A stretch of DNA of 64,000 nt from Lutjanus erythropterus (GCA_020091685.1 CM034607.1:5906130-5970129); one strand, 5' to 3'. Counted from the stretch's first letter, positions 21,900-33,265 are shown. Notes: generated by a model from the sequence alone, not told the origin. Numbers and translations are program-made.

Positions 21900-22740
21900 A
21901 AAACACATTATTTAAAACACAAAGGTGATGTCTTCGTCATGTGAATGTAACATTTATAACAGCTGCTTAAAAACCTGGAAAATAGCTCTATTTAGCATCC
22001 ATTAGCTCAAATTACCCTTTATATCATGGCACTATCTTAACCTTGGTTTAAGACAAGCAAAATAAGAAATGAATGGGCTCGAATGGGACGGTTCATCACA
22101 AAATGAAAAATGCAAAGTTTTTTCTGACTTGTTCATTTCCCTGACTGATTTACCCTTCCTGTGCTATTCATCTATCTAGATAGTTTTGGTGTGAGCTGAG
22201 TTTTGGATATATTGGCCATAGAGATGTCTGTCCTTTCTTCAGTACTATGGGACCAAATTGCACATGGCACAAGGTTCTCAAAATGCTAAAAAAAAAATAA
22301 ATAAATACATTTGAAAAAAACTCAACAGCAATGTGTCTCTCCAGATATCAAGACCTGGCTACTCAAGATAGACCTTTCTGTGAGCAGTTTCATGTAGAAT
22401 CTCCTTTCTTCTCAGAGAAAGAAAGTAGATTCTGCTCAAGACAGAAAATAGTTCCTACATTAAACGTCTCACAACAATGTCTGTGGATTATCTTAAGTAA
22501 ATGGGTCACGATTTCTGGAAAGAGACACTGCAATTGAATATTTCTAATGTATGTTTTTGATGCTTTGAGCACCACAAGCTGAGCGCTATTTAGTCCCTTT
22601 ATATTCAAGAGAAGACATCTCTACAGCTGATATCAGCACACCAAACCTATCTAGATTAAATAATAGCATCAGGAGTAAAAAGAAAATTACATATTTCTCA
22701 TTTTGGGGTAAACTGTCCCTTTAAATACAGTCAGTGTAGT
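21900..22740. other. No supported gene
   Basis: The only structure noted is a tandem ATTTAAAACACATT duplication at about 21892-21920. An AAACTGTCCCTTTAAAT near 22710 resembles the outer end of the palindromic elements, but no opposite end was found. Confidence 0.4.
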
Positions 22741-22784
22741 GACACACTCATGAGCAGATTAATGGGTAAATAGTAGCATTTCCA

Positions 22785-23220
22785 GAACTGGCAAGTAAAC
22801 ACATTCTTTACTTAAGTGCAAGTACAGATACTTGTCCAAAAAAAACCCCTGGTAAATCTAGAGGTACTCGTTCAGCTTCTTTACTCAAGTAAAAGGCTCT
22901 AAAAAGTACTCAAAGTTTTAAAGTAGAAAGTCGCCCTCTGAAGGACATCTCTCTCAGCTGTACTGATGCGTGGGCTGCAGATAGAACCGTTGGCACTGCG
23001 GTTAATTTGTGGGGTGGGCTGGTGCAGTCATAAAAATTAATATGGTGATTAATGGTGGTATAATGGTGCAGTGGTTAGCACTTTTGCCTTACAGCAAGAA
23101 GGCTGCGGGTTCAAATCTTGGCTTGGATGGGGCCTTTAATTTGCAAGTTTTGAAAATGTAAGGGGCAGAAAGTACAGATATTTGTGTTAAAATATAGGGA
23201 GTAAAACTAAAAGTGTGGTG
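22785..23220. repeat. Repeat with AGTACAGATACTTGT / AGTACAGATATTTGT ends
   Basis: The left part has TTCTTTACTTAAGTGCAAG, AGTACAGATACTTGTCC and TTTACTCAAGTAAAAGG. The right part has GCAGAAAGTACAGATATTTG and AGGGAGTAAAACTAAAAG. The related but much longer element at 25575-26985 has the same flanks around a T-rich minisatellite. A tRNA-like unit (23055-23145) is embedded here. Confidence 0.5.
23055..23145 (+). repeat. tRNA-like repeat (SINE-type), copy 1
   Basis: An A-box match TGGTGCAGTGG (23064-23074) and a B-box match GGTTCAAATC (23108-23117) are 33 bp apart, as in tRNA-derived promoters. CAGCAAGAAGGCTGCGGG between them is typical of a widespread fish repeat. No 3' tail was found. Confidence 0.55.
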
Positions 23221-23330
23221 GTTAGCATTTTCGCCTCACAGCAAGAATGTTCTGGGTACATACATTTTCATGTTCTCCTGCCCGCGTGGGTTTCTCACTG
23301 GGTGCTCCTCCTACTGCTCCTCGTACCTGA
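23212..23330 (+). repeat. tRNA-like repeat (SINE-type), copy 2
   Basis: TGGTGGTTAGCATTTTCGCC, CACAGCAAGAATGTTCTGGG, ATGTTCTCCTGCCCGCGTGG and TCACTGGGTGCTCC continue the same family further 3' than copy 1. The B box has decayed to GGGTACATAC. Confidence 0.55.
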
Positions 23331-24585
23331 ACTGGTTAAATACACAGAATGAATTTAACTGTGTAATTGTAATTTGTATGATTGTGTGATAACAACTTCC
23401 CATGTCCTACCGAGTTTATCATTACAGTTTTTAGTTTTGCTGCTTAAATGTCCCATGATTCACTGCAGTGACATTACTGTGTGCACTGAAATGAAACTGA
23501 AACAGTTTTTCCAGCTCAAAATGAGGCTGAGGTGGCACCATCCTCATAATGTACTCTTGCATGTGTACGGTGCCTTCACCGGGTCACGCAGACATTTTTT
23601 ATATGCAACATGTTTTAGCAGTTCTCATAATTATGATTCAAGGAAAGTATCAAGTATTATTAAGCATATTTTATTTAAAAAATAAAAGTGCCATGTTTAA
23701 CATGAATATAATTGCAACATAAAAGCTAATGAGTTAATTTACACATTTAAAGCAAATATTTTTAAAATCAAATCAAAGTTCATAACTTCTATTTTCAGCC
23801 GTCTTGCAGTGTAGTTGTACATGAACATAAAAGCCTTTTCTTTAATTTACACATTTCATAGGCAGTAAGTGACAAGAGGCAGAACATTTCACCCTGCTGT
23901 TTGTCATTTTGTAAGATCTCTTAATTAATGTTACATCCCAACAGTGTGATGTTTTCAGGTTTTCAGATGTGGCTTATAGGATCAGTAATTACTTTGAAAA
24001 GCAAATTCACGAGAAGAGGAATCGTGACGCCAGGTGAAAGTGTAAAATTAGACACCTGATTATCAAGGCATTTTTATGTGATCGTGTGTGTTACTTACAA
24101 GGTGTGGTAACTTTGTCATGTCTGAAAGTGGTGCAGTGTTGTTAGAACAAAATAAGAAAATTAAATCACAATCTTAAAAACATACAGAATTCAGAGTTTA
24201 ATCATCATCAACACTGAGATTAATTTTACATATAGGCCTAATCCTCTTCAATATGTGAACATACTGCTTTTTAGAGTGAAGTATAACCTAATATTAAATC
24301 TAGGAAAATCTAAACGTTTATTTTTGTGGTTTAAAGTGTCAGTACCCTTCATTTATTCTAACCCATTTCTGGATGCTGGCATAACATCACTGCTAAAGTG
24401 AAGATAAAGAATGAACATTTTATGGGTGAACCTGTGTTGCAGATGATTTATGTCACAGGAATATTTAACACACAGTGTAGTAGCATGGTATTCTTTTATA
24501 AAGGAAAAAAAAAACATATAAATACATTTGTTCTTTATTGGACAGTGATAGATGATGGCGAAGAGGCAGACAGGAAACGAGGGAG
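23331..24585. other. No supported gene or repeat
   Basis: AT-rich sequence. Frames of 98-103 codons (23374-23685 plus, 24353-24649 minus, 24398-24697 plus) are unrecognised, and two lie opposite each other. Nothing else is seen. Confidence 0.5.
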
Positions 24586-24589
24586 AGAG

Positions 24590-24770
24590 ATGGGCAGGCT
24601 TGGACTGGTAATCTGGCAATTCTGGCAAATGCCAGATGGGCTGGTCCACCTAGTGTGCCGCCAGGCCACCGCCGGAAAAAAGAAATTATTAAATTAATAA
24701 GTAAATAAATCTGACCTGCCTACTGTGGCCCACTTGATGTAAGAGCTGCCCATCTGATGGGGCTGAAGTG
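24590..24770 (+). repeat. Dispersed repeat with CTGGCAAATGCCAGATGGGC
   Basis: CTTGGACTGGTAATCTGGC is followed by the near-palindrome TCTGGCAAATGCCAGA (24621-24636), GGGCTGGTCCACC and, after an insert, GCCCATCTGATGGGGCTG. A shorter relative is at 3905-4020. Confidence 0.5.
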
Positions 24771-24774
24771 GAAG

Positions 24775-25495
24775 AGGTGATGATGTTAACGCTACAAACT
24801 GCAAGTACTTCTTTGGCTACAATTATGAAGAATATTTTTCCATTACAAACAATATAAAAGGACATTATGTTATGTTATGCATATTACAACTGTTTGATCC
24901 AGATAAAATCAGCTGTAGACGTATTCACAATGTGGCAGACACTTTTTGACATGACAGACACCTGTCCAGGAGGATTAAAAAAGAACTGTAATCCCTGAAG
25001 ACACTTTTTCTCATGGAAGTTGAGAGCGAACTGACCAATATTTCGGACTTTGATGATATCGCAGATGATTCTGCACGAAGCAAAGCCACTAAAAAAGAAA
25101 TCACTGCATAAGCTAAGACTATTTTATGATTAATGTAGTCTTATAAAGTCTTCCTGTGTTTGCTGTATGTGACAGTAAGCTTGTTGGCTTTGTTTTTTTA
25201 ATGCTCGAGGTGGCTTTCACTTTTTGCCTGTGTGGTTGAGAGCGGTGCATTTTGTGATTGCTGTGTTGGCTTCAGTTGAGTGTACCTCCACTATAAATCC
25301 TGTGTTGGTGAGATACAGATGCTTTTCAACAATTTCTGGTGATTGTGCTGTTGAGTGTGTAAAGCTGTTGAGATGTGAATGAATGTTTTTGCTGCTACTG
25401 CTGTTGATGTTAACTGTGTCTATGTGAGCAATAAATCCTGCCTGTTTAGGTGCAGGTGATTAGTTGTTAGCTTCTAGTCAGTGTGGGCGATCGTC
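24775..25495. other. No recognisable gene
   Basis: Mixed A/T- and GT-rich sequence between the repeat at 24590 and the G-rich motif at 25502. No domain-bearing frame was found. Confidence 0.45.
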
Positions 25496-25501
25496 CCTGC
25501 T

Positions 25502-25520
25502 GGGTGGGGGTGGGGGTGGG
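25502..25520 (+). other. Canonical G-quadruplex motif
   Basis: Four G-runs of 3, 5, 5 and 3 are separated by single T residues, the most stable loop class for intramolecular G4 folding. It lies about 230 bp upstream of the T-rich minisatellite. Confidence 0.75.
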
Positions 25521-25574
25521 CTGAGATGGGATGGATTGGGGCTGGTGATGAAAAATGACAGAGAAGAATATTGT

Positions 25575-26985
25575 TCCCAGTCAAACCCTGACAGAGGTGG
25601 CAAAGTACACACATTCTTTACTCAATAAACGTACAAATACTTGTGTAAAAGAAAAAAAAACTAATACTTCTTTATTCAAAGTAGACGCACTGATTCAACT
25701 TCTTCACTTAGTTAAAAGTGTACAGGCATGTGTTGTTTCGCCTTGTTACATCCTTTCCATGTCAGTAAGTCTTTTTACATAGTTACGTCCTTTTTGTCTT
25801 TTTACGTCTTGTTGTGTCTCGTGTTGCATCATTTTCATCATGTCACATCTTTTGCCATTTTTGTCTTGTTGTGTCCTATACATGGTTTTCGTTGTTACAT
25901 CTTTTTTCTTTTGTTATATTGTTTTTCGACTTCTTAAGTTGTTTGTATTGTTACGTCTTTTCTGTGATTCACATCTTGTTACATGTTTTATGTCATTTTT
26001 GTCTTGCTGCATTGTTTCCATCTTGTTCTGTGTTTTATGTGATTTTTGTCTTGCTATGTTTTTTACACACTTTTACATGTTACATTGTTTTTGTCTTGTT
26101 ACGTCTCGGTACATGTTTTTTCTTATGTCACATCTTTTGTCATTTTTTTCTGTCTGTGTCCTGTAAATCGTGTTGTTACATCATTTTTCTTTAGTCACGT
26201 TGTTTTTCGACTTGTTAAGTTGTTTTTGTCTTGTTATATCTTTTACATAATTTTCATCTTGTTACATGTTTTATATCATTTTTGTCTAGCTACATTTTCC
26301 CATAATTTTGTCTTGTTACATCGTACATTGTTACATTTTCCATCTTTCCCACCTGTTTCGTTTTTCATCTTTTCCATAGTTTTGTCTTGTTACATTGTTT
26401 TCATCTTGTTAAGTGTTTTACGTAATTTTTGTCTTGCTACGACTATCACGTAGTTTTGTCTTGTTACATTGTTTCTCATAGCGTTTTACGTTTTTGTTTG
26501 TTTTGTTTTGCGTATTTTTCATCTTGTCACATCTACCGTTGTTTTTGTCTGTCTATGTCTTTTACGTAGGTATTCCTCCTCTTTTTTATGTCATTTTTGT
26601 CTTGTCACATCTTTTGTCATTTTTGTGTCTTTACATCTTTTATGTCATTTTCAGTGTTACATCGTTCACATCCTTAATCTCTTTTGTCTTCTTGCATCTT
26701 TTCCATCATTTTCATCACGTTACAACTGTCATGTTTATTTCTAAAGGTTACTGTCCCACCCATTCAGGTTGAAATCAGTGTTGATGTTGGGAAGGCGGTA
26801 CACAATGACACGAAATAAAAATGAAATCAAAATTCGCCTCAAATGCGTTAAAACTAACATAAAAACCCTTTTTTTGAAAATTTGAGGAGTAGAAAGTACG
26901 CATATTTGTGTTAAAATGTAGGGAGTAAAAGTAAAAATAAATACTAAAGTAAAATACAGTAACTTAAGTGTTTGTACTCAGTTCC
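25575..26985. mobile_element. Long repeat element enclosing a T-rich minisatellite
   Basis: The left flank has AGTACACACATTCTTTACTC, ACAAATACTTGTGTAAAAG and TTCACTTAGTTAAAAG. The right flank has GTAGAAAGTACGCATATTTG, AGGGAGTAAAAGTAAAAAT and AAGTGTTTGTACTCAGTTCC. The same flank words surround the short version at 22785-23220. I infer one element family whose interior has been replaced or expanded by a minisatellite. Exact ends are uncertain. Confidence 0.5.
25735..26720. repeat. T-rich higher-order minisatellite
   Basis: About 1 kb of diverged TTGTTACAT, TTTTTGTCTTG, TTTTCATC and TTTTACGT words with strong strand asymmetry (T-rich, A- and G-poor). A longer period is visible: TCACATCTTTTG at 25843 and 26128, and GTTTTTCGACTT at 25921 and 26202, give a repeat of about 281-285 bp. 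The overlapping plus-strand frames of 69-135 codons, rich in F, L, C, V and S, are translations of this repeat in different frames and are not genes. Confidence 0.85.
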
Positions 26986-26994
26986 TTCCCATGT

Positions 26995-27105
26995 GTGGGC
27001 CGTGCAGAGGGGTACACAATAAAGGCTGCAGGATGGAACTGAACCGGCAACAGTTGAGACCATGTGGCCACACAGCATGCACTCTAACCATTCAGCTACA
27101 GAGGC
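26995..27105 (-). repeat. tRNA-derived repeat (SINE-type)
   Basis: On the minus strand an exact A-box match TAGCTGAATGG is followed by TTAGAGTGC and, about 40 bp later, a near B box GGTTCAGTTCC. The region between is longer than in a functional tRNA and no cloverleaf closes, so it is a tRNA-like repeat or pseudogene. Confidence 0.5.
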
Positions 27106-27109
27106 GGTC

Positions 27110-28195
27110 CAATTTCTGTTCAACCTAATTAGTATCAGTTGTGTGGTTTTATTCTGAATCTGACTGTTTGTATGGTGGATTGCCACAATATGTTGTTTTG
27201 AAAGCAGTGGATGGCATGAAAACTCCTGAGCCTTGGTGGTAAAGAGTATTTAACTGGAACATTATTTCTTTCTCAGACAGAGAGATATTGCTTATTTCTT
27301 ATACTTGGTCTTAAATTAGTCTAATGTGTCAGAGCTGTGAAAGACCAAACAAACTGGGCCAACAGGCTGCTTATTTTGCAGTTAAAGACTAACAGAGTGT
27401 GCTTTAGATCTCGATATCTTGTAATTTGTCACTTTTTGTTTTTGTGCACAGATTGCATCATTTGCATATTTTATCATACATATTTTGTTTCTGTTTTGTT
27501 GGTCCTCTCTGTTTGTACCCCCGCTGTTATTTGTTATATCTTATAATTCATAACTATCCATTGAATGTTTTCTAAAAGAGCAATTTTCCAAACAATGTAT
27601 TTGCTCCCTTCTTGTCCTTTAAAATGCGCCTGGGTCGACGCGCTCAAGCCTCAGTGACAGAGTCAGCTGATTTCTGTCTTTTGTCACAGTTTTTTCTTTG
27701 TCCTTTGTCACATTTATTGTCGTTTCTCATTCAGACTCCCATTGTGCTACAGTTGTCTTCTTTTCCACAATGTGTTCCCACTAGATGATGTACACATCAA
27801 AAAAACATGTTCCAACAATAAGTCATTAATACAACTCCAATAGTTTATAATGAGTCCATTCCACTCCCCATATTTCATTATATTAATGCATAATTCATCA
27901 AAATAAAAGTTAATATCAAAATCACATTTTCTCTTGACTACTTGCTTATAGAACTGTTTGCTACATATACAAAAACAACACCTGCAAAGCCTTCATTACT
28001 TTATCACTGTGTGCCACAGTGCACATATACATGAAATGTGTATATAATAAAAATAATACTTAATATTATCTATATGGATCACAGTACAATTACAAAGCTG
28101 TTATTTTTGAACTATCAACAACAATCTCTACTCCGTGTCCACTTAACATGCTTCTTCTGGTGCTTTTCACCATATCACAAGGGCTTCAATAGAAG
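27110..28195. other. No supported gene or repeat
   Basis: AT-rich sequence; only 60-80 codon frames with no domain. Confidence 0.5.
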
Positions 28196-28197
28196 AT

Positions 28198-28579
28198 TAA
28201 AGGGATAGCTCACCCAAAAATGAAAACACAGTCATTATATATTGACCCTCATGCCAATTCAGGGTTGGGTTTATTTTGTTAGTCTGCAAAATACTGCCGG
28301 AGTCTCACAGGAAAACAGTGTTACAGGTTGGCATGTCGGGGCTTTAGGAGACTTGGATTACACCTGACAAGCAGCATGGAGGCATTTTATGTTTTTATTA
28401 TGTGTTTTTTTAAGTTTGAAAACTGGTCACTTCCATTCTTTGGGATATTATGCAATGCTGTTTTCCTGTGAAAGTCCAGCAGTGTTTTGTGGACTAAAAA
28501 ACTAAACCCGACCTTCAATCAGCATGACGGTGAGTAGATAATGACTGAATTTTCATTGTTGGGTGAACTATCCCTTTAA
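28198..28579. mobile_element. Compact palindromic DNA element, complete
   Basis: A 382-bp element with inverted ends TTAAAGGGATAGCTCACCC and GGGTGAACTATCCCTTTAA. The arms match inward: AGTCATTATATATTGACCC against GTGAGTAGATAATGACT, and CTGCCGGAGTCTCACAGGAA against TTCCTGTGAAAGTCCAGCAG. It is the complete relative of 7431-8018. No open frame, so nonautonomous. Confidence 0.85.
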
Positions 28580-29635
28580 ATGTCTCTATACATGAAAAGG
28601 TGCTCAGGAAAAAGGACATTTTGAATACCCACACTTCTGTGACAGCTGAGCAATCTTCTTCTTCTCATGAACATTATGTGATATGACTGAAAGCTCCAGA
28701 ACAAGTGGACCTTGAGTGGGGATTGTTAAGTGGAAACCTAAGATAGGATTGGTCATGTTGGAGAAATCAGGAAGAGCGAGCTAGATTTTGTAATTATCCA
28801 ACTGAATAATAACCAAACACGGTCCTGAATACAGACTCGCTCACTGTATCCAACTACCTGATGTCTCATTCACATGCAAGAAACACAAGGACATTATCAT
28901 CATGAACATAAACAACCAGCATGGCTATTATTAGTACTTGCAGTACACTCAAGCACAGCATGTCTGCACCTCGGTTCTGATCCGTCCTCCGCACAGCTGC
29001 AAGCCCCACCAGCAGCGTTTCAGAAGCATTTCAGCAGCAGAGTGTTTTGCCCACCTGATTATTTTAACTTGCTCAGATTTTGTTGATTAGGTCCTCTTTC
29101 CTTGCTCTTTGTGCTTCTACCATGGATAAGCAGGCTACGTGGTTAAATAGTTTCTATTCTGTCTGTATTTATGATCGTGAATCTGCAGGGGGTCTTTTAT
29201 TTTGAAAATTAACTGGATTCTCCCTGCCTTTTCTGTGTCTGACTTCCTGCCCATTCGATAGTGTCGAGGGTGAACTTGTTTTGGTGGAACATTGGCACAT
29301 CAGGAGGCGAGGTATGATATTAAAATGCAGGCCGCAAGACCTGCAGGCTGCAACCGGCCCAGCACCTCATTGTATGTGACCTGCAACAGATTACAAAGAA
29401 TATAATTTGTGTTATACAATTCTCTTCCGTGTTAAGGAAGTATGGTGCCCATAAACTACATGTCCCAAAATGCAAACTGATTTTGTTATCTATTCAAGGG
29501 CTCTAGCCTATGAGATGTCAAGTATACTGTAGTTAGCTTCTTAATATCATCTAGCTGTTTCCATTAGTGCCACTCCAGCCAGGTGGTTGTAGCTCATAAC
29601 GTTAAAAGTAGCAGCCTTGCAAAATACTGTCAATT
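28580..29635. other. No supported gene
   Basis: Unique-looking sequence. AACTACATGTCCCAAAATGC near 29455 resembles a motif common in fish repeats, but no boundaries were seen. Confidence 0.4.
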
Positions 29636-29745
29636 CATTTTTAAAGGAGCAATATACAGCCATTACCCAAAAACTAGTACAGCAGTCCAAAAAGCGAGTT
29701 GGAGCCATTGACTGTGTATTAAATAGGATGAAATCTAGTTTAATA

Positions 29746-30957
29746 TACACTGATCAGCCATAACATTATGACCACCTACCTAATATTGTGTTGGTTCCCC
29801 TTTTGCTACCAAAACAGCCCTGACCCATCAAGGCATGGATTCCTCTAGACCCCTGAAGGTGTGCTGTGGTATCTGTCACCAAGATGTTAGCAGCAGATCC
29901 TTTAAGTCCTGTAAGTTGTGAGGTGGGGCCTCCATGGATCGGACTCGTTTGTCCAGCACATCCCACAGATGCTCGATTGGATTGAGATCTGGGGAATTTG
30001 GAGGCCAAGTCAACACCTCAGACTTGCTGTTGTGCTCCTCAAACCATTCCTGAACCATTTTTGCTTCGTGGCACGGCGCGTTACCCTGCTGAAAGAGGCC
30101 ACAGAGATCAGGGAATACTGTTTCCATGAAAGGGTGTACATGGTCTGCAACAATTCTTAGGTAGGTGCTACGTGTCAAAGTAACATCCACATGGATGACA
30201 GGACCCAAGATTTCCCAGCAGAACATTGCCCAAAGCATCACACTGCCTCCGCCATCTTCCCATAGTGCATCCTGGTGCCACATGTTCCCCAGGTAAGCGA
30301 CGCACACGCACCCGGCCATCCACATGATGTCAAAGAAAACATGATTCATCAGACCAGTCCACCTTCTTCCATTACTCTGTAGTCCAGTTCTGATGCTCAT
30401 GTGTCCATTGTTGGTGCTTTCAGTGGTGCACAGGAGTCAACATGGACACCCTGACTGATCTGCAGCTATGCAGCCCCATACACAACAAACTGCAATGCAC
30501 TGTGTATTCTGACACCTTTCTATCAGAACCAGCATTAACTTCTTTATCAACTTGAGCAATAGTAGTTCGTCTGTTGGATCAGACCACACGGGCCAGCCTT
30601 CACTCCCCACCTGCATCAGTGAGCCTTAGCCATCCATGACCCTGTTGCCGGTTCACCACTGTTCCTTCCTTGGACCACTTTTGATAGATACTGACCACTG
30701 CAGACCAGGAACTCCCCACAAGAGCTGCAGTTTTGGAGATGCTCTGACCCAGTCGTCTAGTCATCACAATCTGGCCCTTGTCAAACTCGCGCAAATCCTT
30801 ACACTTGCCCATTTTTCCTGCTTCTAACACATCAACTTTGAGGACAAAATGTTCACCTGCTGCCTAATTTATCCCACTAACAGGTGCCATGATGAAGAGA
30901 TAATCAGTGTTATTCACTTCACTTGTCAGTGGTCATAATGTTATCCTGATCGGTGTA
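29746..30957 (-). mobile_element. Tc1/mariner element, near full length, inactive
   Basis: Terminal inverted repeats are CACTGATCAGCCATAACATT on the left and, in reverse complement, CACCGATCAGGATAACATTA on the right. Both are followed by TATGACCAC or the equivalent. TA flanks on both sides (29746-29747, 30956-30957) form the expected target duplication. The body is about 1.2 kb, the usual size for this group, and carries a broken transposase on the minus strand. Confidence 0.9.
29876..30830 (-). pseudogene. Tc1-type transposase, frameshifted and catalytically damaged
   Basis: A transposase of this kind binds the terminal repeats and catalyses cut-and-paste into TA. The N-terminal segment (30600-30830) shows [40 protein letters not shown] and [11 protein letters not shown], the helix-turn-helix part. 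The C-terminal segment (29876-30400) shows GGGSVMLWAMF, the second catalytic position in QQGNAPCHEAK, and SPDLNPIEHLWD with the glutamate. The usual QQDNAPCH aspartate is glycine here (GGT codon at 30083-30085). The first catalytic aspartate (WSDESCF) is readable near 30350 only in another frame and is soon followed by a TGA. A small deletion before GGGSVMLW changes frame again. The protein cannot be functional. Confidence 0.9.
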
Positions 30958-31378
30958 TGATCTGTGTTAAAGCGAATTGTTATTCCGGTCTGGAATGGAA
31001 AGGTAACGTTCATTTTATGTGAAGCAACATGTTTCCTTGATCTCTGACGACACATAATGGTCATTTTATGATTTATTAATGTAAAATATATTACAGATAT
31101 TACAGAGATTTCCTTTAGGAAAATATACATTTTGGATTTGAAACATTACATGTAGGCTACAGAAACTGAAACAACCCTGTTATTTAAAAAAATAATGGTT
31201 ATACACATTTTGAGCTTTCAGTGCTCATCATTAATAACTGAGTATTTACAAAAAACAACAATAAATGTATACAGAGGAAATTATGTAACGTGATAAGAAG
31301 CAGACACATTTATACAGACTAGTCTTACATTTACAACCAGCTCTTTGAGGGCAACCATAATACCGATGTGGCCTGGAA

Positions 31379-31654
31379 TAGGGTGACCAGATGAGAATGG
31401 GTGAAATTCGGGACAGGGGTGTAAGGGTCGAGGGTGTCATGTCAGAAAGATTCAAGTCATTTTCAATGACCTGTCAACTTAGAAACACGTTTTTATATAT
31501 GATATATATGTGATTTGATCTGAATATTTTTCACAGATTTGTTTGTTTTTAATTTAATTTCGGGAACAAACAGGTCTGGATCTGGGATGTAGAACAATTG
31601 CTGGAAATTTGGGACCATCCTACTGAATTTTTTGAAGGACCTGTGGTCACCCTA
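31379..31654. mobile_element. Short inverted-repeat DNA element, TAGGGTGACCA ends
   Basis: The left end TAGGGTGACCAGATG and right end CTGTGGTCACCCTA are inverted repeats enclosing 276 bp with GAAATTCGGGACAGGGG and ATTTGGGACCATCC inside. It is hAT-like in appearance, but the 8-bp flanks (GCCTGGAA and GCCCAAGA) match only partly. No coding frame. Confidence 0.6.
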
Positions 31655-32149
31655 GCCCAAGATGAAATCAAATTTGTCACCCCTGATTACAGCCTTCTAC
31701 CAGATTGAAAATGAGACTCAGCTCTTCTCTAAAATCAATTTTTTTAAAGAGAAATTTTATCCCCTAATGCAAAACTAGCCAACTCAATCCAGACTCTGAG
31801 AGGACCTGGACAGACAGACTTATTACTGGACTAGCAAGTGATACTAATGAAATAGATCCAGTATGATGCAGATGTGAGATCATTACAGCTCTCAGCAAGA
31901 GATGGAGAATGAATATTTGGGCTGGGAACACACTAGAGAATCATCACACTAATTTCCATCATCCTGGCAATCAGAGGAGCAGTGGTCAGCTGTAATGATG
32001 TAGAGTGTGAAGGACTGGGGGGGTCTGATATTAACAGACTGATATGAGTCATCAGACAAACATCTGGTCACAAAGTCACATACAGCTTTACTAAAAATAA
32101 GAACACACTGATGCCATTTTTATAATCACACGTTACAAACTGTTGTCGT

Positions 32150-32570
32150 GATCCTCCTCAGAGTGGTCTCAAGGACTCAGCCCACCGTAATCACGTCGAA
32201 TCGCTCCGCTCCCTGCCGAGCTGACAGTGAATTTGTCACAAGGACAGACAGTTAGAGACGGCCGCTGCTTTAATAAATGATAAATGGCTGCTGATCAGGC
32301 TGGGAGAGCAGAGAGAGAGGGAGTCTAAATCCAGACATATCTGGACTGACGTTATGGAAACAGACAGACATGGCGTGAAAAGTCCACACGCACTGGACAG
32401 GATACTGTAGCTGCTAAATACTGTTCACACCAGGGAGGCACCAAGGACCACAACCGCTGCTGCTCGGCCCGTCTTATCTGTGAGGGCTGGATTAATCCTG
32501 CAGAGCCGCGCTGAGAATGAAAGATTGTGCTGTTTGGTGGAAGACTTTTTAAAGTCTGGAGCAGAGGAGC
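32150..32570. other. Candidate regulatory block with GGATTAATCC palindrome
   Basis: The block is GC-richer and repeat-free. It contains the perfect palindrome GGATTAATCC at 32489-32498, a paired OTX/PITX/CRX-type (TAATCC) homeodomain site, with CTTATCT (a GATA site) about 15 bp before it. CGs are more frequent than around it. The minus-strand 73-codon frame is unrecognised. Confidence 0.3.
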
Positions 32571-33187
32571 CAAAAACTACACTCAAGTACTGCTACTTTG
32601 TAATAACGAGTACTGAAGTAGAACTTGAAGTGGTCGTCAAAATAGCAACTTGATTGAGAGTACAGAAGTGCACAGTGAAAGAAAATTAACACTAGAACAG
32701 CCAAGGCAGGCATTTTGACTGTTTCTAAATTTATATGTGCAACAACTTTGTTGAATTAAAAAATACAACAAAAAATATGTTAAAATGTTTCTATATTTAC
32801 ATATACAAATTACACAAAGGTAAAGAAAATGTGATCATTATTACCTCTTTCAGCCACAGGCGGTCATACTGACCCACAAGATATTTTGCACAGTTTGAGA
32901 TGCATCTTGGTTGCCTAGCAACTATCATGGTCTCTGTCAGTAAAAGTGGTTTTGATTTCCAATTTCCCATCATTAAAATAGAAATAAATAAATTAATTAG
33001 ATTCAGCTGAAAATAAAGGAGACCAGGGACAGCTGTAACACTTTTTTTCTCAGTCTCTCAAACTTTAAAACAAATTACTCTAACTTATTATAAATAGCTT
33101 TTTTTTGGTTTTATTTTGTACTCGTTCCCAGCGTTCCCAGCGTTTTCCCCTTAGGCTATAATTATTTTTGTGGTGGTTTTAGGCAGA

Positions 33188-33188
<1 letters not shown>

Positions 33189-33265
<77 letters not shown>

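Larger units (their letters stand above)
29641..31125. mobile_element. Older inverted-repeat element interrupted by a Tc1 copy
   Basis: The left part TTTAAAGGAGCAATATACAGC, TTGACTGTGTATTAAATAGG and GATGAAATC matches the left part of 45719-46016. The right part CATGTTTCCTTGATCTCTGA, GGTCATTTTATGATTTATTA and TTTCCTTTAGGAAAATAT matches 63595-63720. The Tc1 copy (29746-30957) separates them. Removing it would leave an element of roughly 270 bp. Confidence 0.65.

Noticed and set aside
25555-26772. Seven overlapping plus-strand frames rich in F, L, C and V, looking like membrane proteins
   Set aside because: They are translations of one T-rich minisatellite in all three frames; the same words recur in each.
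26995-27105. Functional tRNA gene on the minus strand
   Set aside because: Good A box but altered B box, abnormal spacing and no closing acceptor stem; better explained as a tRNA-derived repeat.
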